From positions 53,086,036 to 53,150,035 of the forward strand of contig OY804579.1 in assembly GCA_963680875.1 (NCBI GenBank): a stretch of 64,000 bases of DNA. Reading direction: 5' to 3'. The translations under genes and the position numbers were made by a program. Origin of the DNA: Bathymodiolus brooksi (taxonomy: Eukaryota; Mollusca; Bivalvia; Mytilida; Modiolidae). Below are positions 22,926-35,700 of the stretch, piece by piece. Within the stretch, counting starts at the first letter, position 1, and each line of letters begins with the position of its first letter. Under the pieces are notes generated by a model. That model ran no database searches. It saw only the letters and a program-made list of their open reading frames with translations, and was not told the origin of the DNA.

Positions 22926-23461
22926 AAAAATTGGCTCTATATGAATAACCACCCCCCACCCCCATTGACATTCCTTTTGAAAAATTCCTTTCTGGTACAA
23001 TGTAGTTCTAACAGATTTGTTGTAGCTTTTCAGAGTCAGAGATATGAAAGGACCAAAAAGGAACCAGTGAATGTCCAATTTTTAGATTTTTTATTTAAAT
23101 CCAATTTTAATGGGTTTAAATCTTTCCAACTCTATCCATCAATATCCCTTTTCCATATGTCAATCAAAAAGTCCACCTATAGGACCCTAGCTATTCCTAG
23201 GGATTAATTGATTGTAAATTACCTGGCATTTAGAAATATTAAACTGTAAATTCAGAATTGTTTGTGTGATTATATTAATGAGAATGCATGCACATCATCA
23301 AGCATGTGGGGTTAAAGTATTGCGACTGTCGTCATAAGAATAATAAAATACGGAAAATGTTAATGCAAATTTGAGGTTGCATATCGGTTGAGTGTAAAAA
23401 AAAATTATTACCTTTGTTGAAGTACTGTTCACTTGACATTAAACATTAATCTATATATACA
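22926..23461. other. Upstream region of the P450 gene, no feature recognised
   Basis: AT-rich, with a C-rich patch (ACCACCCCCCACCCCC) next to the LINE break. A promoter cannot be placed with confidence. Confidence 0.35.
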
Positions 23462-23531
23462 TACCACGATATAGCTGAAATACCGCAAAGGTTGGCATTA
23501 AACACCAATCAATCGATCAGTTAATCAATCC
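23462..23531 (+). repeat. SINE-A tail with AATC repeats
   Basis: ACCACGATATAGCTGAAATAC, GGCATTAAACACC and then CAATCAATCGATCAG. It lies 64 bp upstream of the P450 start codon, close to the splice acceptor at 23559. Confidence 0.65.
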
Positions 23532-23594
23532 ATATCATTTGTCTTTTTTTTTAATACAGAAACCTAAACTGATGTGACCCAGCAGAAGACAACA

Positions 23595-23708
23595 ATGGAG
23601 AAGAATAGTTCTATGCTTCAAGATTTCTTTGTTTATGGATTAATATTTATTTTGAGTTGGTATATGTACAAGCTCCTGATTAAACCTTTCCTGTCCCCAT
23701 TAAGACAG
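23595..23708 (+). CDS. P450 exon 1 (residues 1-38, membrane anchor)
   Basis: The ATG at 23595 is preferred: it is followed directly by a short polar start and the hydrophobic run [19 protein letters not shown]. An acceptor-like TTTTTTTTAATACAG at 23559 upstream suggests a non-coding exon further left. The donor GTATGT starts at 23709; phase 0. Confidence 0.88.
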
Positions 23709-26700
23709 GTATGTAATCGTAATATACTATTTTTCTTTTTAGAACATTTTTTATTTGTAGTTCATTTGAATGTTAATGTAAATTCCATACAGTTACTTTA
23801 AACATATTTTATTGACGTAAAAAACCCAAAGACAAATGGATAAGACACAAGTTGTAAACTGATGAAATCTTCACCGGTTAACAATGACAATGCGTGTATA
23901 TATTGCAAATACATATAACATTAAGGGACCGTCGTGGCCGTGGTCATGATCGTATGGTAATTGGATTTACAACTACCTGTACTATCAGTGCCTATCACCA
24001 CAAACATTGTGGGTTTGAATCCCGCTCATGAGGAGGTATACTCAATACAACATTATGTGATTGATAAAGTGTGTCAGTGAATTGCAGTGGATTTCTCCAG
24101 GTACTCTGGTTTCCTGGTCTGTTTCATAATATTTGATAACATGAAAAATTGAAAATTCAAATAATGTATATAAAGTCTACATTAATTCTACTTTATTGTT
24201 TTGGTTGGATTATTTCTCTTGTTCTCATCTAAGCAATTAAATTTTACTGCCCATTTACTTCCAAATCCTGAATGCTGATTTTAAATACATGTACTAGTAA
24301 TATCCTCTGACAAACATTCTGATTCTGCTCTACACCTTAGAGGACTGTCATGGTCGTGATCGTACGGTAGTTGGATTTACAACTACCTATGCAATCGGTG
24401 CCTATCACCACTAACGTTGTGAGTTTGAATCCCACTCATGGTGAGGTGTACTCGATACAACATTATGTGATAAAGTTTGCCAGTGACAGGTTGCTTGTTT
24501 TATCCGGGTCATCCGGTTTCCTCCATCAATAAAATTGACCACCACGATATAACTGAAATATTGTTGAAAGTGGTGTTAAACACCATAACTCTTACCCCCT
24601 ACATTTTAGACAACTCATTTGCCTAATACATTGACTCATACATAGTCTAAGAAAATTATTTTCAGATTTTGAAATTGTCGAATGGCAGCAGTGGTATTTA
24701 TAGTGATAGATGTTCCAGTAAAAATCTGTCTCATTCCATCAGTGATATAGATTTTGTAAATCTATTGTTCATTTAACATGACCAGAACTTTCAATGTTTG
24801 AAAACAGATTTTTTTTTTTTTTTTTGTAAATTGAATTACTTTTGAGGACATATAAAGGATATTAGTAATAAAAGCTAGAAAATAATATTAAATGTTTACA
24901 TCATTATACATGTGTCTATGAAAATATATTTCTATTTGACAGATTCCTGGTTTGACGTACTACCCTATTGTTGGTAACATGCTAGAAGCCAGAAGAGCTG
25001 AGGCCATGACCAATGCTTTGAGGTAAAGTATGAATCTTAAAGTGTTTTTTTTGTTGTTGTTTTTTTACAATTTATTGATTCTTTTCTAAACTAGACTACA
25101 TGTACTTGAAAATTGAGATTTGGGATTAGGATTATGGTGTTTAATGCCACTTTCAACAATATTTCAGTTTTATAGATCTTGCACCTTTCAGTGTTTGACT
25201 CTTTCTACAGCTCTCCCTTGTTAGTAACTAATGTAAATAAAAAATTACCTCCCTTTGAAAAAATTCTAAGAAAAGTAGTTGCGAAATGTGGGTCAAATAA
25301 ATTTGTATAGACATTTATCGCTGTTGTAGTAGCATTTAAGGGTCAATATATTTTATTATGAAATGCATTTAAAATACTGTCAAAACACAGATGTATATTG
25401 ATAAATAGACAATTTACTTCAACGATGGAAAGCAATTTTGCGGAAAAACGTCTGTGTATCTTTGTCTTACCCAGTAGCCAGGATAAGATAGAAAAATCTT
25501 TTTCACCTTAAATAACGGACAACTTTATCTAAGGAGTGAGAAAAGATAGTTCTTTTAAACACTGATAATAAATTGTTATTATTTATTATTTAAGGTGGAT
25601 GACACAACTGAAAAGTAAATTGATCAGATTTTATTATTTTGGAGGACAGGAAAGACTGCTCACAGCTGATCCAGAGATATTTCAACATATTTTAGTTACT
25701 AATAGTAAAAATTATCATAGATTGGCTTCAGAGTAAGTGGCAAGAGTTGTAATAATATTAGTGGCAAGATTTGTAAAAATATTCATGGTAAATTTTGTAA
25801 TGATACTAGTGGTATGTTTTTGTAATAATACTAGTGGCAAATTTTGTAATAATATATTTATTTATCTAACATTATGTACGTTTTCCTTTGAAATTAACGA
25901 AAGTAGCCTATCTGATAAAAGATGTTGTATCACAACAGCCTGTTTCGGAATATTAGTGTAAGAAGGAGTTTGAATGAATGTTTTGATGTTTCTGTTGATG
26001 ACAGTTATTATAAGTTCAATATTTCATATTAGTTTAATTCTTAAAGGCAACATTTTGTGTTTCATAAAATTGTTCGAATTCCACTGAGAACAAATTGTGT
26101 TCATCTTATTGCTGATTTGATCTTATTCTGTTATGAATCTCAATTTACCTATTGCTAAATTCCAAAAAGATCTGTTTAAGTGCTCACTTTTTAGTTTATT
26201 CAACAATAAATGTAGATACAAATGTACTTAGATGATGAGTTAACTGTTAACAATCTTAATTTTATTAAGTTTGTCAAACAAATTTATCCCAAGGAACTTT
26301 TGTTTTTGATATATACTGGTACTTGTTCAACATTCCCTTTATTTTCAGTACTGTCAAGGTTCATAAAATTTTGCTCTTTATAAAAACATTATGTATTTTA
26401 AATGTTACATTATTTTCCAGTGCAAGTTCAATTGTTGAAGCTACTGGCGCTCCTCCTCTTTTTCTACTGTCAGGAGAGAATCATCATATTGTCAGAAAGA
26501 TATGTAATCCAGGATTTACTGTCAGTGTATTACATAGTAAGTATAGTGAAACCTGTCTAATCTGAACCCTGATTAAAACATTAAATAAAGTCACAATGTA
26601 AGAAATCTTTGTTACCTTTAACTGTATAAACTGAACACATGTCTATTTCCAATACAAAAGCTGGTCCCATGAAGGTTCAGTTTTGTCTATTTCCAATACA

Positions 26701-29700
26701 AAAGCTGGTCACATGAAGGTTCAGTTTTGTCTATTTCCAATGCAAAAGTGGGTCCCATGGAGGTTCAGTTTTGTCTATTTCCAATGCAAAAGCTGGTCCC
26801 ATGTAGGTTCAGTTTTGTCTATTTCCAATACAAAAGCTGGTCCCATGGAGGTTCAGTTTTGTCTATTTCCAATACAAAAGCTGGTCCCATGGAGGTTCAG
26901 TCATGCCTATTTCCAATGCAAAAGCTGGTCCCATGGAGGTTGTCATGTCTATTTCCAATACAAAAGTTGGTCCCATGAAGGTTCAGTTTTTTCTATTTCC
27001 AATACAAAAGCTGGTCCCATGGAGGTTCAGTTTTTTCTATTTCCAATACAAAAGCTGGTCCCATGGAGGTTCGATATCGAAAGATTTCACTGGATAACCA
27101 ATAATTGTTATTATAGGTTTAGATTTACGATGTTTAATGCCACTTTCAACAATATTTCAGTTATATCATGGTGGTCAGTTTTATTGATGGAGGAAACCGG
27201 AGTACCCGGAGAAAACCACAGACAAACTTTATCACATAATGTTGTATCGATTACACCTCGCCTGAACAGGGTTCGAACTCACAACCTTTGTGGTCATAGG
27301 TACTGATTGCACATGTAGCTGTAAATCCAACTACCATATGATCACAACCACAGCAGCCCCTGTTATTATTCACCTTGTTTTAATCTTCATAGACTTTGTC
27401 AATATTTATATATTTCAAGCCACCATAATATAGGAGAGGACTGTGATATACCAGTGTTCTACATTTATTAATAAGGATTACTTAATTGATTCTTGTCCAC
27501 CAAGAATAGAGTTTTTGCAACAATCGGACAACTTAACCTTTTAAGTGGGAAACGCTATTAACTTGCCAGTCAATGATTATACAATAACATATAGACAGAT
27601 AGACTTTAAACCTCCACAAATCAATCGGTTTAATATAATGTATTACTTTTTGGTCAGTTAAAATCTTATCTTGCAAACTCAGAACGTTCCTCCATAAAGG
27701 AAACCCTGGTGTTTTCAAAATAGCAACATCTGTCTTGTGAGGTACAGCCTCTTTTTAGATGAGTATTTTCTGGTTATAGAAAATGTACCAAATAGATAAC
27801 CCACCCAATACTAGGACATGATTTAACTAGATGTCTAGTATCTTGAGAATACAATAATCTTTATACATAAAAAATCTTACAGAAGACTCTAATGTACAAT
27901 GGCTTCTGAATGTTGTCAGTGGTGGCTAGTTACAATGACAATTGTTTGACCCAATCTATTACAGTCAAATCTGTATACAAAGGCACTGAATGGAACCTAA
28001 AAATGTGCCCTTTTATGGGCAGTTGCCCCTTTATATACAGGTTTAAATTATATGCACCATTCAATAAATGGAGAAAATGAAACTGTCCTTTATAGACAGT
28101 GGTTTGCTACATACAGGTTTGACTGTATATTGGTATTTTTTTTTTTATATATATATTGATTCAAGTAAAGTGAAATCAACTTTTTAAAACAAATAATTCA
28201 TGGAAGCCATACTGTGTTGTTAGTTTTAAAATGGATTTGGCAGGATATTAGTAAAACTGGTAACACAGTATGGCTTCCTTGAATTATTTCTATTCTGATA
28301 TGTCTATATTCAAATGCGGTAGTACACTTTGATGGGAAAGGTGACAATTTATATTTAAGTTTGCGGGCAAGGTCGCACACCATTTATGTTGCACAAGTTG
28401 GCGGTTCTATCTTTCATCTTGTCAAATTCGAGCAGACGATAACTCATCAACATTTGCCTTTACGACAATTAAGGAAAATGTTATTGATGGAATAGACATA
28501 ACAATAATATTTTGTTTGCATGTTTTAATTACACACTGCATATTGATTAATTTTTAGATATGTTAATTATTTTCAGTGAATATAGATTTAAATAATTATA
28601 CCCCCTGCAAACAAAGTTTGGGGGGGTATATAGGAATCACCCTGTCTGTCCGTCCGTCCATGTACCTTGTAAGCGCAACTCCTCCTAAACGGCTTATTGG
28701 ATTTTTATGAAACTTTACACATTTGTAGTACACTACCTGCAGAGGTGCATGAAGGAATATGGTTGCTGTCCAAAATTTAAAAGGGGAGATAATTTAACTT
28801 ATACTTTCATGAAAAGGGGGGGGGGGGGGCATGTACCTTGTAAGTGCAACTCCTACTAAACTGCTGATTGAATTTTTATGAAACTTTACACAGTTGTAGT
28901 ACACAACCTGCAGATGTGCATGAAGGAATACTGTTGCTGTCTAGAATTTAGAAGGGGAGATAATTCAACTTATACTTTCACGAAAAACGGGGTCATGTAC
29001 CTTGTAAGCGCAACTCCTCCTAAATGGCTTATTGGAGTTTTGTGAAACTTTACACATTTGTAGTACCCTACCTGCAGATGTGCATGAAGGAATATGGTTG
29101 CTGTCCAAAATTTAAAAGGGGAGATAATTAAACTTATACTTTCACAAAAAAAGGGGGGGCATGTACCTTGTAAGCACAGCTCCTAGTAAACTGCTGATTG
29201 AATTTTTATGAAACTTTACACAGTTGTAGTACACAACCTGCAGATGTGCATGAAGGAATACTGTTGCTGTCTAGAATTTAGAAGGGGAGATAATTCAACT
29301 TATACTTTCACGAAAAGGGGGGTAGTGTACCTTGTAAGCACAACTCCTCCTAAACGGCATATTGGAGTTTTGTGAAAATTTACACAGTTGTAGTACACTA
29401 CCTGCAGATATGCATGAAGGAATACCGTTGCTGTCTAGAATTTAGAAGGGGAGATAATTCAACTTATACTTTCACGAAAAGGGGGGGGGGGGGGGGGGGG
29501 GGTCATGTACCTTGTAAGCGCAACTCCTCCTAAATGGCTTATTGGAGTTTTGTGAAACTTTACACAGTTGTAGTACACTACCTACAGATGTGCATGAAGG
29601 AATATGGTTGCTGTCCAAAATTTAAAAGGGGAGATAATTAAACTTATACTTTCACAAAAAAAGGGGGGGGCATGTACTTTGTAAGCACAGCTCCTAGTAA

Positions 29701-32700
29701 ACTGCTGATTGAATTTTTATGAAACTTTACACAGTTGTAGTACACAACCTGCAGATGTGCATGATGGAATACTGTTGCTGTCTAGAATTTAGAAGGGGAG
29801 ATAATTCAACTTATACTTTCACGAAAAGGGGGGTAGTGTACCTTGTAAGCACAACTCCTCCTAAACGGCATATTGGAGTTTTGTGAAAATTTACACAGTT
29901 GTAGTACACTACCTGCAGATATGCATGAAGGAATATGGTTGCTGTCCAAAATTTAAAAGGGGAGATAATTCAACTTATACTTTCACGAAAGGGGTGGGGG
30001 CATGTACCTTTTAAGCTCAACTCCTACTAAACTGCTTATTGAATTTTTATGAAACTTTACACAGTTCTAGTACACAACCTGCAGATGTGCATGAAGGAAT
30101 ACCGTTGCTGTCTAGAATTTAGAAGGGGAGATAATTCAACTTATACTTTCACGAAAAGGGGGGGGGGGGGGGGGGGGGGGGGGTCATGTACCTTGTAAGC
30201 GCAACTCCTCCTAAATGGCTTATTGGAGTTTTGTGAAACTTTACACAGTTGTAGTACACTACCTACAGATGTGCATGAAGGAATATGGTTGCTGTCCAAA
30301 ATTTAAAAGGGGAGATAATTAAACTTATACTTTCACAAAAAAAGGGGGGGGCATGTACTTTGTAAGCACAGCTCCTAGTAAACTGCTGATTGAATTTTTA
30401 TGAAACTTTACACAGTTGTAGTACACAACCTGCAGATGTGCATGATGGAATACTGTTGCTGTCTAGAATTTAGAAGGGGAGATAATTCAACTTATACTTT
30501 CACGAAAAGGGGGGTAGTGTACCTTGTAAGCACAACTCCTCCTAAACGGCATATTGGAGTTTTGTGAAAATTTACACAGTTGTAGTACACTACCTGCAGA
30601 TATGCATGAAGGAATATGGTTGCTGTCCAAAATTTAAAAGGGGAGATAATTCAACTTATACTTTCACGAAAGGGGTGGGGGCATGTACCTTTTAAGCTCA
30701 ACTCCTACTAAACTGCTTATTGAATTTTTATGAAACTTTACACAGTTCTAGTACACAACCTGCAGATGTGCATGAAGGAATACCGTTGCTGTCTAGAATT
30801 TAGAAGGGGAGATAATTCAACTTATACTTTCACGAAAAGGGGGGGGGGGGGGGGTCATGTACCTTGTAAGCGCAACTCCTCCTAAATGGCTTATTGGAGT
30901 TTTGTGAAACTTTACACAGTTGTAGTACACTACCTACAGATGTGCATGAAGGAATATGGTTGCTGTCCAAAATTTAAAAGGGGAGATAATTAAACTTATA
31001 CTTTCACAAAAAAAAGGGGGGGGGGGCATGTACCTTGTAAGCACAACTCCTAGTAAACTGCTGATTGAATTTTTATGAAACTTTACACAGTTGTAGTACA
31101 CAACCTGCAGATGTGCATGAAGGAATACCGTTGCTGTTTAGAATTTAGAAGGGGAGATAATTCAACTTATACTTTCACGAAAAGGGGGGTAGTGTACCTT
31201 GTAAGCACAACTCCTCCTAAATGGCTTATTGGAGTTTTGTGAAAATTTACACAGTTGTAGTACACTACCTGCAGATATGCATGAAGGAATATGGTTGCTG
31301 TCCAAAATTTAAAAGGGGAGATAATTCAACTTATACTTTCACGGAAGGGGGGGGGGGGGGGGGGGGGGGGGCATGTACCTTGTAAGCTCAACTCCTACTA
31401 AACTGCTTATTGAATTTTTATGAAACTTTACACAGTTGTAGTACACAACCTGCAGATGTGCATGAAGGAATACCGTTGCTGTCTAAAATTTAGAAGGAGG
31501 GATAATTAAACTTTTATTGGATTGTTTCCTAGGTAACTTGCTAATATACCTGTATTCAAAAGTTTGAACATCATAGTATTATTGCAAGTGGGGGGTATCA
31601 CTCAGTGAGGTCACTCACAGTTCTAGTTTTATTGTGGCTTAAATGTGTGGACAGGACATGTGCCAATGAGAATTTACAGTATAATGCATCTCTGTTTACA
31701 AATTAAAGCAAAAGAAAGACTTCATATTAGAATTTGTTTTTTTGCACAACCAGGTTTTACCATAATAGGGTATATTATCATATTCTTGTTACTCATGAAT
31801 ATTCATTTGCGAGTTTAAAATTTGTATCCATGAATTTAATGCAAGGTTTTTTTTTATATTATTTTTTCTGTTTTTATTTATTAGCCATGATTCCAGTATT
31901 TCTTGAAAGGGGGAATGCCTTATCTAAAGTTTACAATTTGGCTTTATCTAACTCCAGCACTAGCTATGCAGATGTTGATATTCAATCTACCCTTAGTACA
32001 CTTGTAAGTATATAGTTATTAATAGATCAGTTCATCATGAGAAACTGAAACAGCAAAGTTTCATCTTCCATTTTGTAATTGATATTTAAACATCTATCCA
32101 TGTATTTTTAGACTAGCTTAAATCAAACAAAAATATCTTTGTAGCTGTTGACATCACAATATTGAAATGGAAACGTACTCTCCCCCCTCCCCTTTCTGAT
32201 GCTGAACAGGTTCATTAAATTACTTGCACCATAGCTTCATAAAATGTTGACATCTTGATTTTATGATATAACCAATTTTGAAAAGATGGTTTTCTTTGCA
32301 AAATCATTTATTTTGTACTAGAAATGGGTACTTATTAGAAAAAAATGTTTTAACCATTTTGGTCAACAATATAACCAACCACAACATCAGACATCACTTC
32401 TCTGACAAACCGTGAAACGTCAAAACTCCAAACTCAGAAATAAAGACAACATTAGCTGGAGGAAATCCATGTCATGGTGTGGGACAGGCACAAAAATGGT
32501 GCAGGGTTAAATGTTTGGGGGAGCTATGAGATTTTGTTCATTAAAAAACCAAAACACTATTACAAATGCAGGAAAAACAAACTAATAGAAAAATATATAC
32601 AGCATCTAAAAATGATATTTTTGTTATAATGAAAGACAAATCATCTCTCTTATAATACATAGAAGGGAGGGAGTGGTTGTTGTTTAACACCAAACTCAGT

Positions 32701-35700
32701 AAATTTACCATGACAGACAAAATGTCAAAATTTGTATAAATTGACTTGAGTTACCATATTTATCAGCCAGCCTTTTTATCAATATTTGCCACTAGTACAT
32801 GTACAACATTTTGTTTTATGTTTCAGACTTTAGATGTGATATGTAAATGTGGTTTTCACTATGATTTACAAGCCTTAGAGAATCCAAAGTCAGCTGGTGT
32901 TCTTAAATTTAGACATTTAGTGGATTCTACTAGAAATAGGTATGTTTATTTAACGATATTGGTGTTGTAATGGTTAGCATGCTCACCTCGAGTGTGGTAG
33001 ATCATGTGTTCGTGCCCTGGTCACGTCAAATCAAAGACTTAAGGTGGTACCATACACTTCAGGTAAAATTTGATCTGCTTGTTTAATTTTCTTATTTTTT
33101 TGGCAGTGTGTTTGAATTTATCCACTGTAATAAATATTAAAATTTTAACAAATTCCAACCAACAGACTCAGAGCTATGAATTCACTAGTCACATAGCAGC
33201 TTTTCTCTCTGTGGTTTTGATCACTGAGATGCTTGAAATCTGCATACAAACATCATATGATCAAAACGTTCAACTGATTTTAAAGAGTTATCTCCCTGTA
33301 GTGTATGGTACCCCCTTAAGTTGGTATTTGTTGCTTCTCTGCAAAGCATGCAGCATTATATAACAAAATATAACAAAACAAACAAATCGCAACCTTGGTT
33401 TACGTAAGAATGCAGGGATAAAAAGGAAGACTTTCACTCTACTAAGTTAAATTACAATTCCGAAAAAAGCACTGAAAATAACTTTATTTTAAATAAAATT
33501 GTGAAAATAATACATATCAACTGAATAAAAGTTATGCAAATTTTCAATTCAAACAAGAGAAAAATGCCTCGGTATTGTAATAGTTTGTGTGCTCGCATCA
33601 AGTGTGGGTTTGAGCCCAGGTCAGGTGAAATCAAAGACAATAAAGTTGGTATTTGTTCCTTCTCTGCAAAGCACGCAGCATTAAGGAGTGATTATCCGAT
33701 ATGTCTACCCGTGGAATATTGTTTCAATGAGCTATCACTATAAAAATCCAACTCAGTGTGTTAATCTAGTACAAAGTGGACATCATCGTCATCACATCTA
33801 AATGTAATTTGTTCTCACCATGGTATAGCTGAAGAAAAACATTGTGAGTTCGAATCCCGCTCATGGTGTACTCGATACAACATTATGTGATAAAGTTTGT
33901 CAGTGACTTGTGACAGTTCTGTGTTTTTCTCTGGGTACTCCGGTTTCCTCCACCAATAAAACTGCCTGCCACAATATAGCTGAAATATTGTTAAAAGTGG
34001 CATTAAATACCATAAGCCTAAGCATAGCCTAAACACTACAGTAGGAAATACAGTCAAACCTGCCTTAAAGGGCACCTCTATATAACAAACCACTGTCTAT
34101 AAAGGGCAGCCTCATTTTCCCCATTAATGTATAGTGCATATAATTTTAACCTGTATATAAAGGGAAACTGCTCATAAAGGGCACATTTTTAGGTTCCCTT
34201 TGGTGCCCTTTATAGACAGGTTTGACTGTAGTTGTAATTAAGAATGGAATATCATGGAAAGGTTTTTAAATCTTATAAATTACTGAAATGATTTTGCTAG
34301 GTCCTGTCCCAAAAGTTTTTTTTTCATGCTAATTAGAAATTGAAATGGCCACCATATTATTTGATTAAAAATAATCTGTCAAATTTTGCCAGTAGAGTAG
34401 AATTTTTAAGTATGTGACAAAGTGAGCATATAAATCTCAGGTGAGCCTCTACTTCATTTCAGTTTTGTAGATTTGTTGCCATTTTCAAGACTACTGCCTA
34501 CAAAGAAAAATATAAAAACAAAAGAAGACAAAACATTTATCAATGAACTTACCAGCAAAATTATTGAGGAATACAAAAAACAAGATTTAAATGGTAAATA
34601 TATTCATCTCATCATCATTTCGTTGAATATAACTTGTACTTGACATGATATAGCTGGAAATTTGCTCATTTGGTGTTCCACTTCATACAAATGTATTTAT
34701 TTCCCTAATGTAATTGACAGTTGGAATTTACTTGATGTAGACACGCAAAATCAACACAGTAGACTAATGTACAAAAATGAAATAAGATCTAACATATCTG
34801 TCACTCCCCCCTATTTTACCTTGGGTACAAGAAAATACAACATATTCCATTGTCAACTTAGAAACTTGGCAAGTAACTTGAATCAACACAAGTTCTTGTC
34901 ACACTTGTCAGATGGTTCAGGGTGTCCTTGTGGGGATGATGTTGAAGACAATTTTCACTACTTTTATGTCTGTCCACTTTTCATTTGCCAAAGAATTTTG
35001 CTGTTTACTCAACTGAGAGATTTAGCAGACTTCCTAAATATTGATGTACTCTTAAAGGGATCACCTGACCTTTCTTTTGATGATAATGTACTTATTATGA
35101 ACTCTGTCCACACCTTTATTTGTGGAACCAAAAGTCTTGATTATTAATATTAACATTTTTCAATTTGATTTTGTATTATTTGCTTTGAATCTTTTTTAAT
35201 TTATTGCTTAAGATGTTTAAACAAATATATATCTATATTTATGTGTATATGTATGCATATGTATAAATATGCCTTCTTATGTGCCTATATATACATGTAC
35301 ATATGTATCCTTAATATACAGAAGAATATATTAATTACAAGTTAACTTATTCACACTCTAAATTGACAAATTTCACAATTATAATGAATAAATGGAGTTT
35401 TAAAATTATTACAAAATTTTGAATTTCTCCTAAGTAAAACAAATTTTGTACACTAATTACAATGTAAATTAATTAATTATTCTTATCATTATACTTGATG
35501 TCCTTAGTTATTGAGGGAGAGCACTTACATAGGCTATGCCTGATGTGCAATCCCATTGGATATTGTATTTATGCATTTATTCAATAAAATATTTGAATTG
35601 AATGAAATTGAATTTGGTGTTACCGGTAAGCAACAATCGCTCACTTACTCACTTCGGTGAAACCTTGACAGAAAACTTGACAATATCAAATTTTTTATCA

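Noticed and set aside
22926..23078. N-terminal ~50 residues of the minus-strand 423-aa frame as part of the LINE protein
   Set aside because: No similarity to reverse transcriptase before PTLADD; it reads through flanking DNA.
26683..27306. Open frame of 207 codons and two overlapping frames
   Set aside because: Produced by the 44-bp minisatellite and the adjoining inverted SINE.
33070..33363. 97-aa open frame with hydrophobic segments
   Set aside because: It lies almost wholly inside the TTAA-flanked MITE and ends in the SINE.
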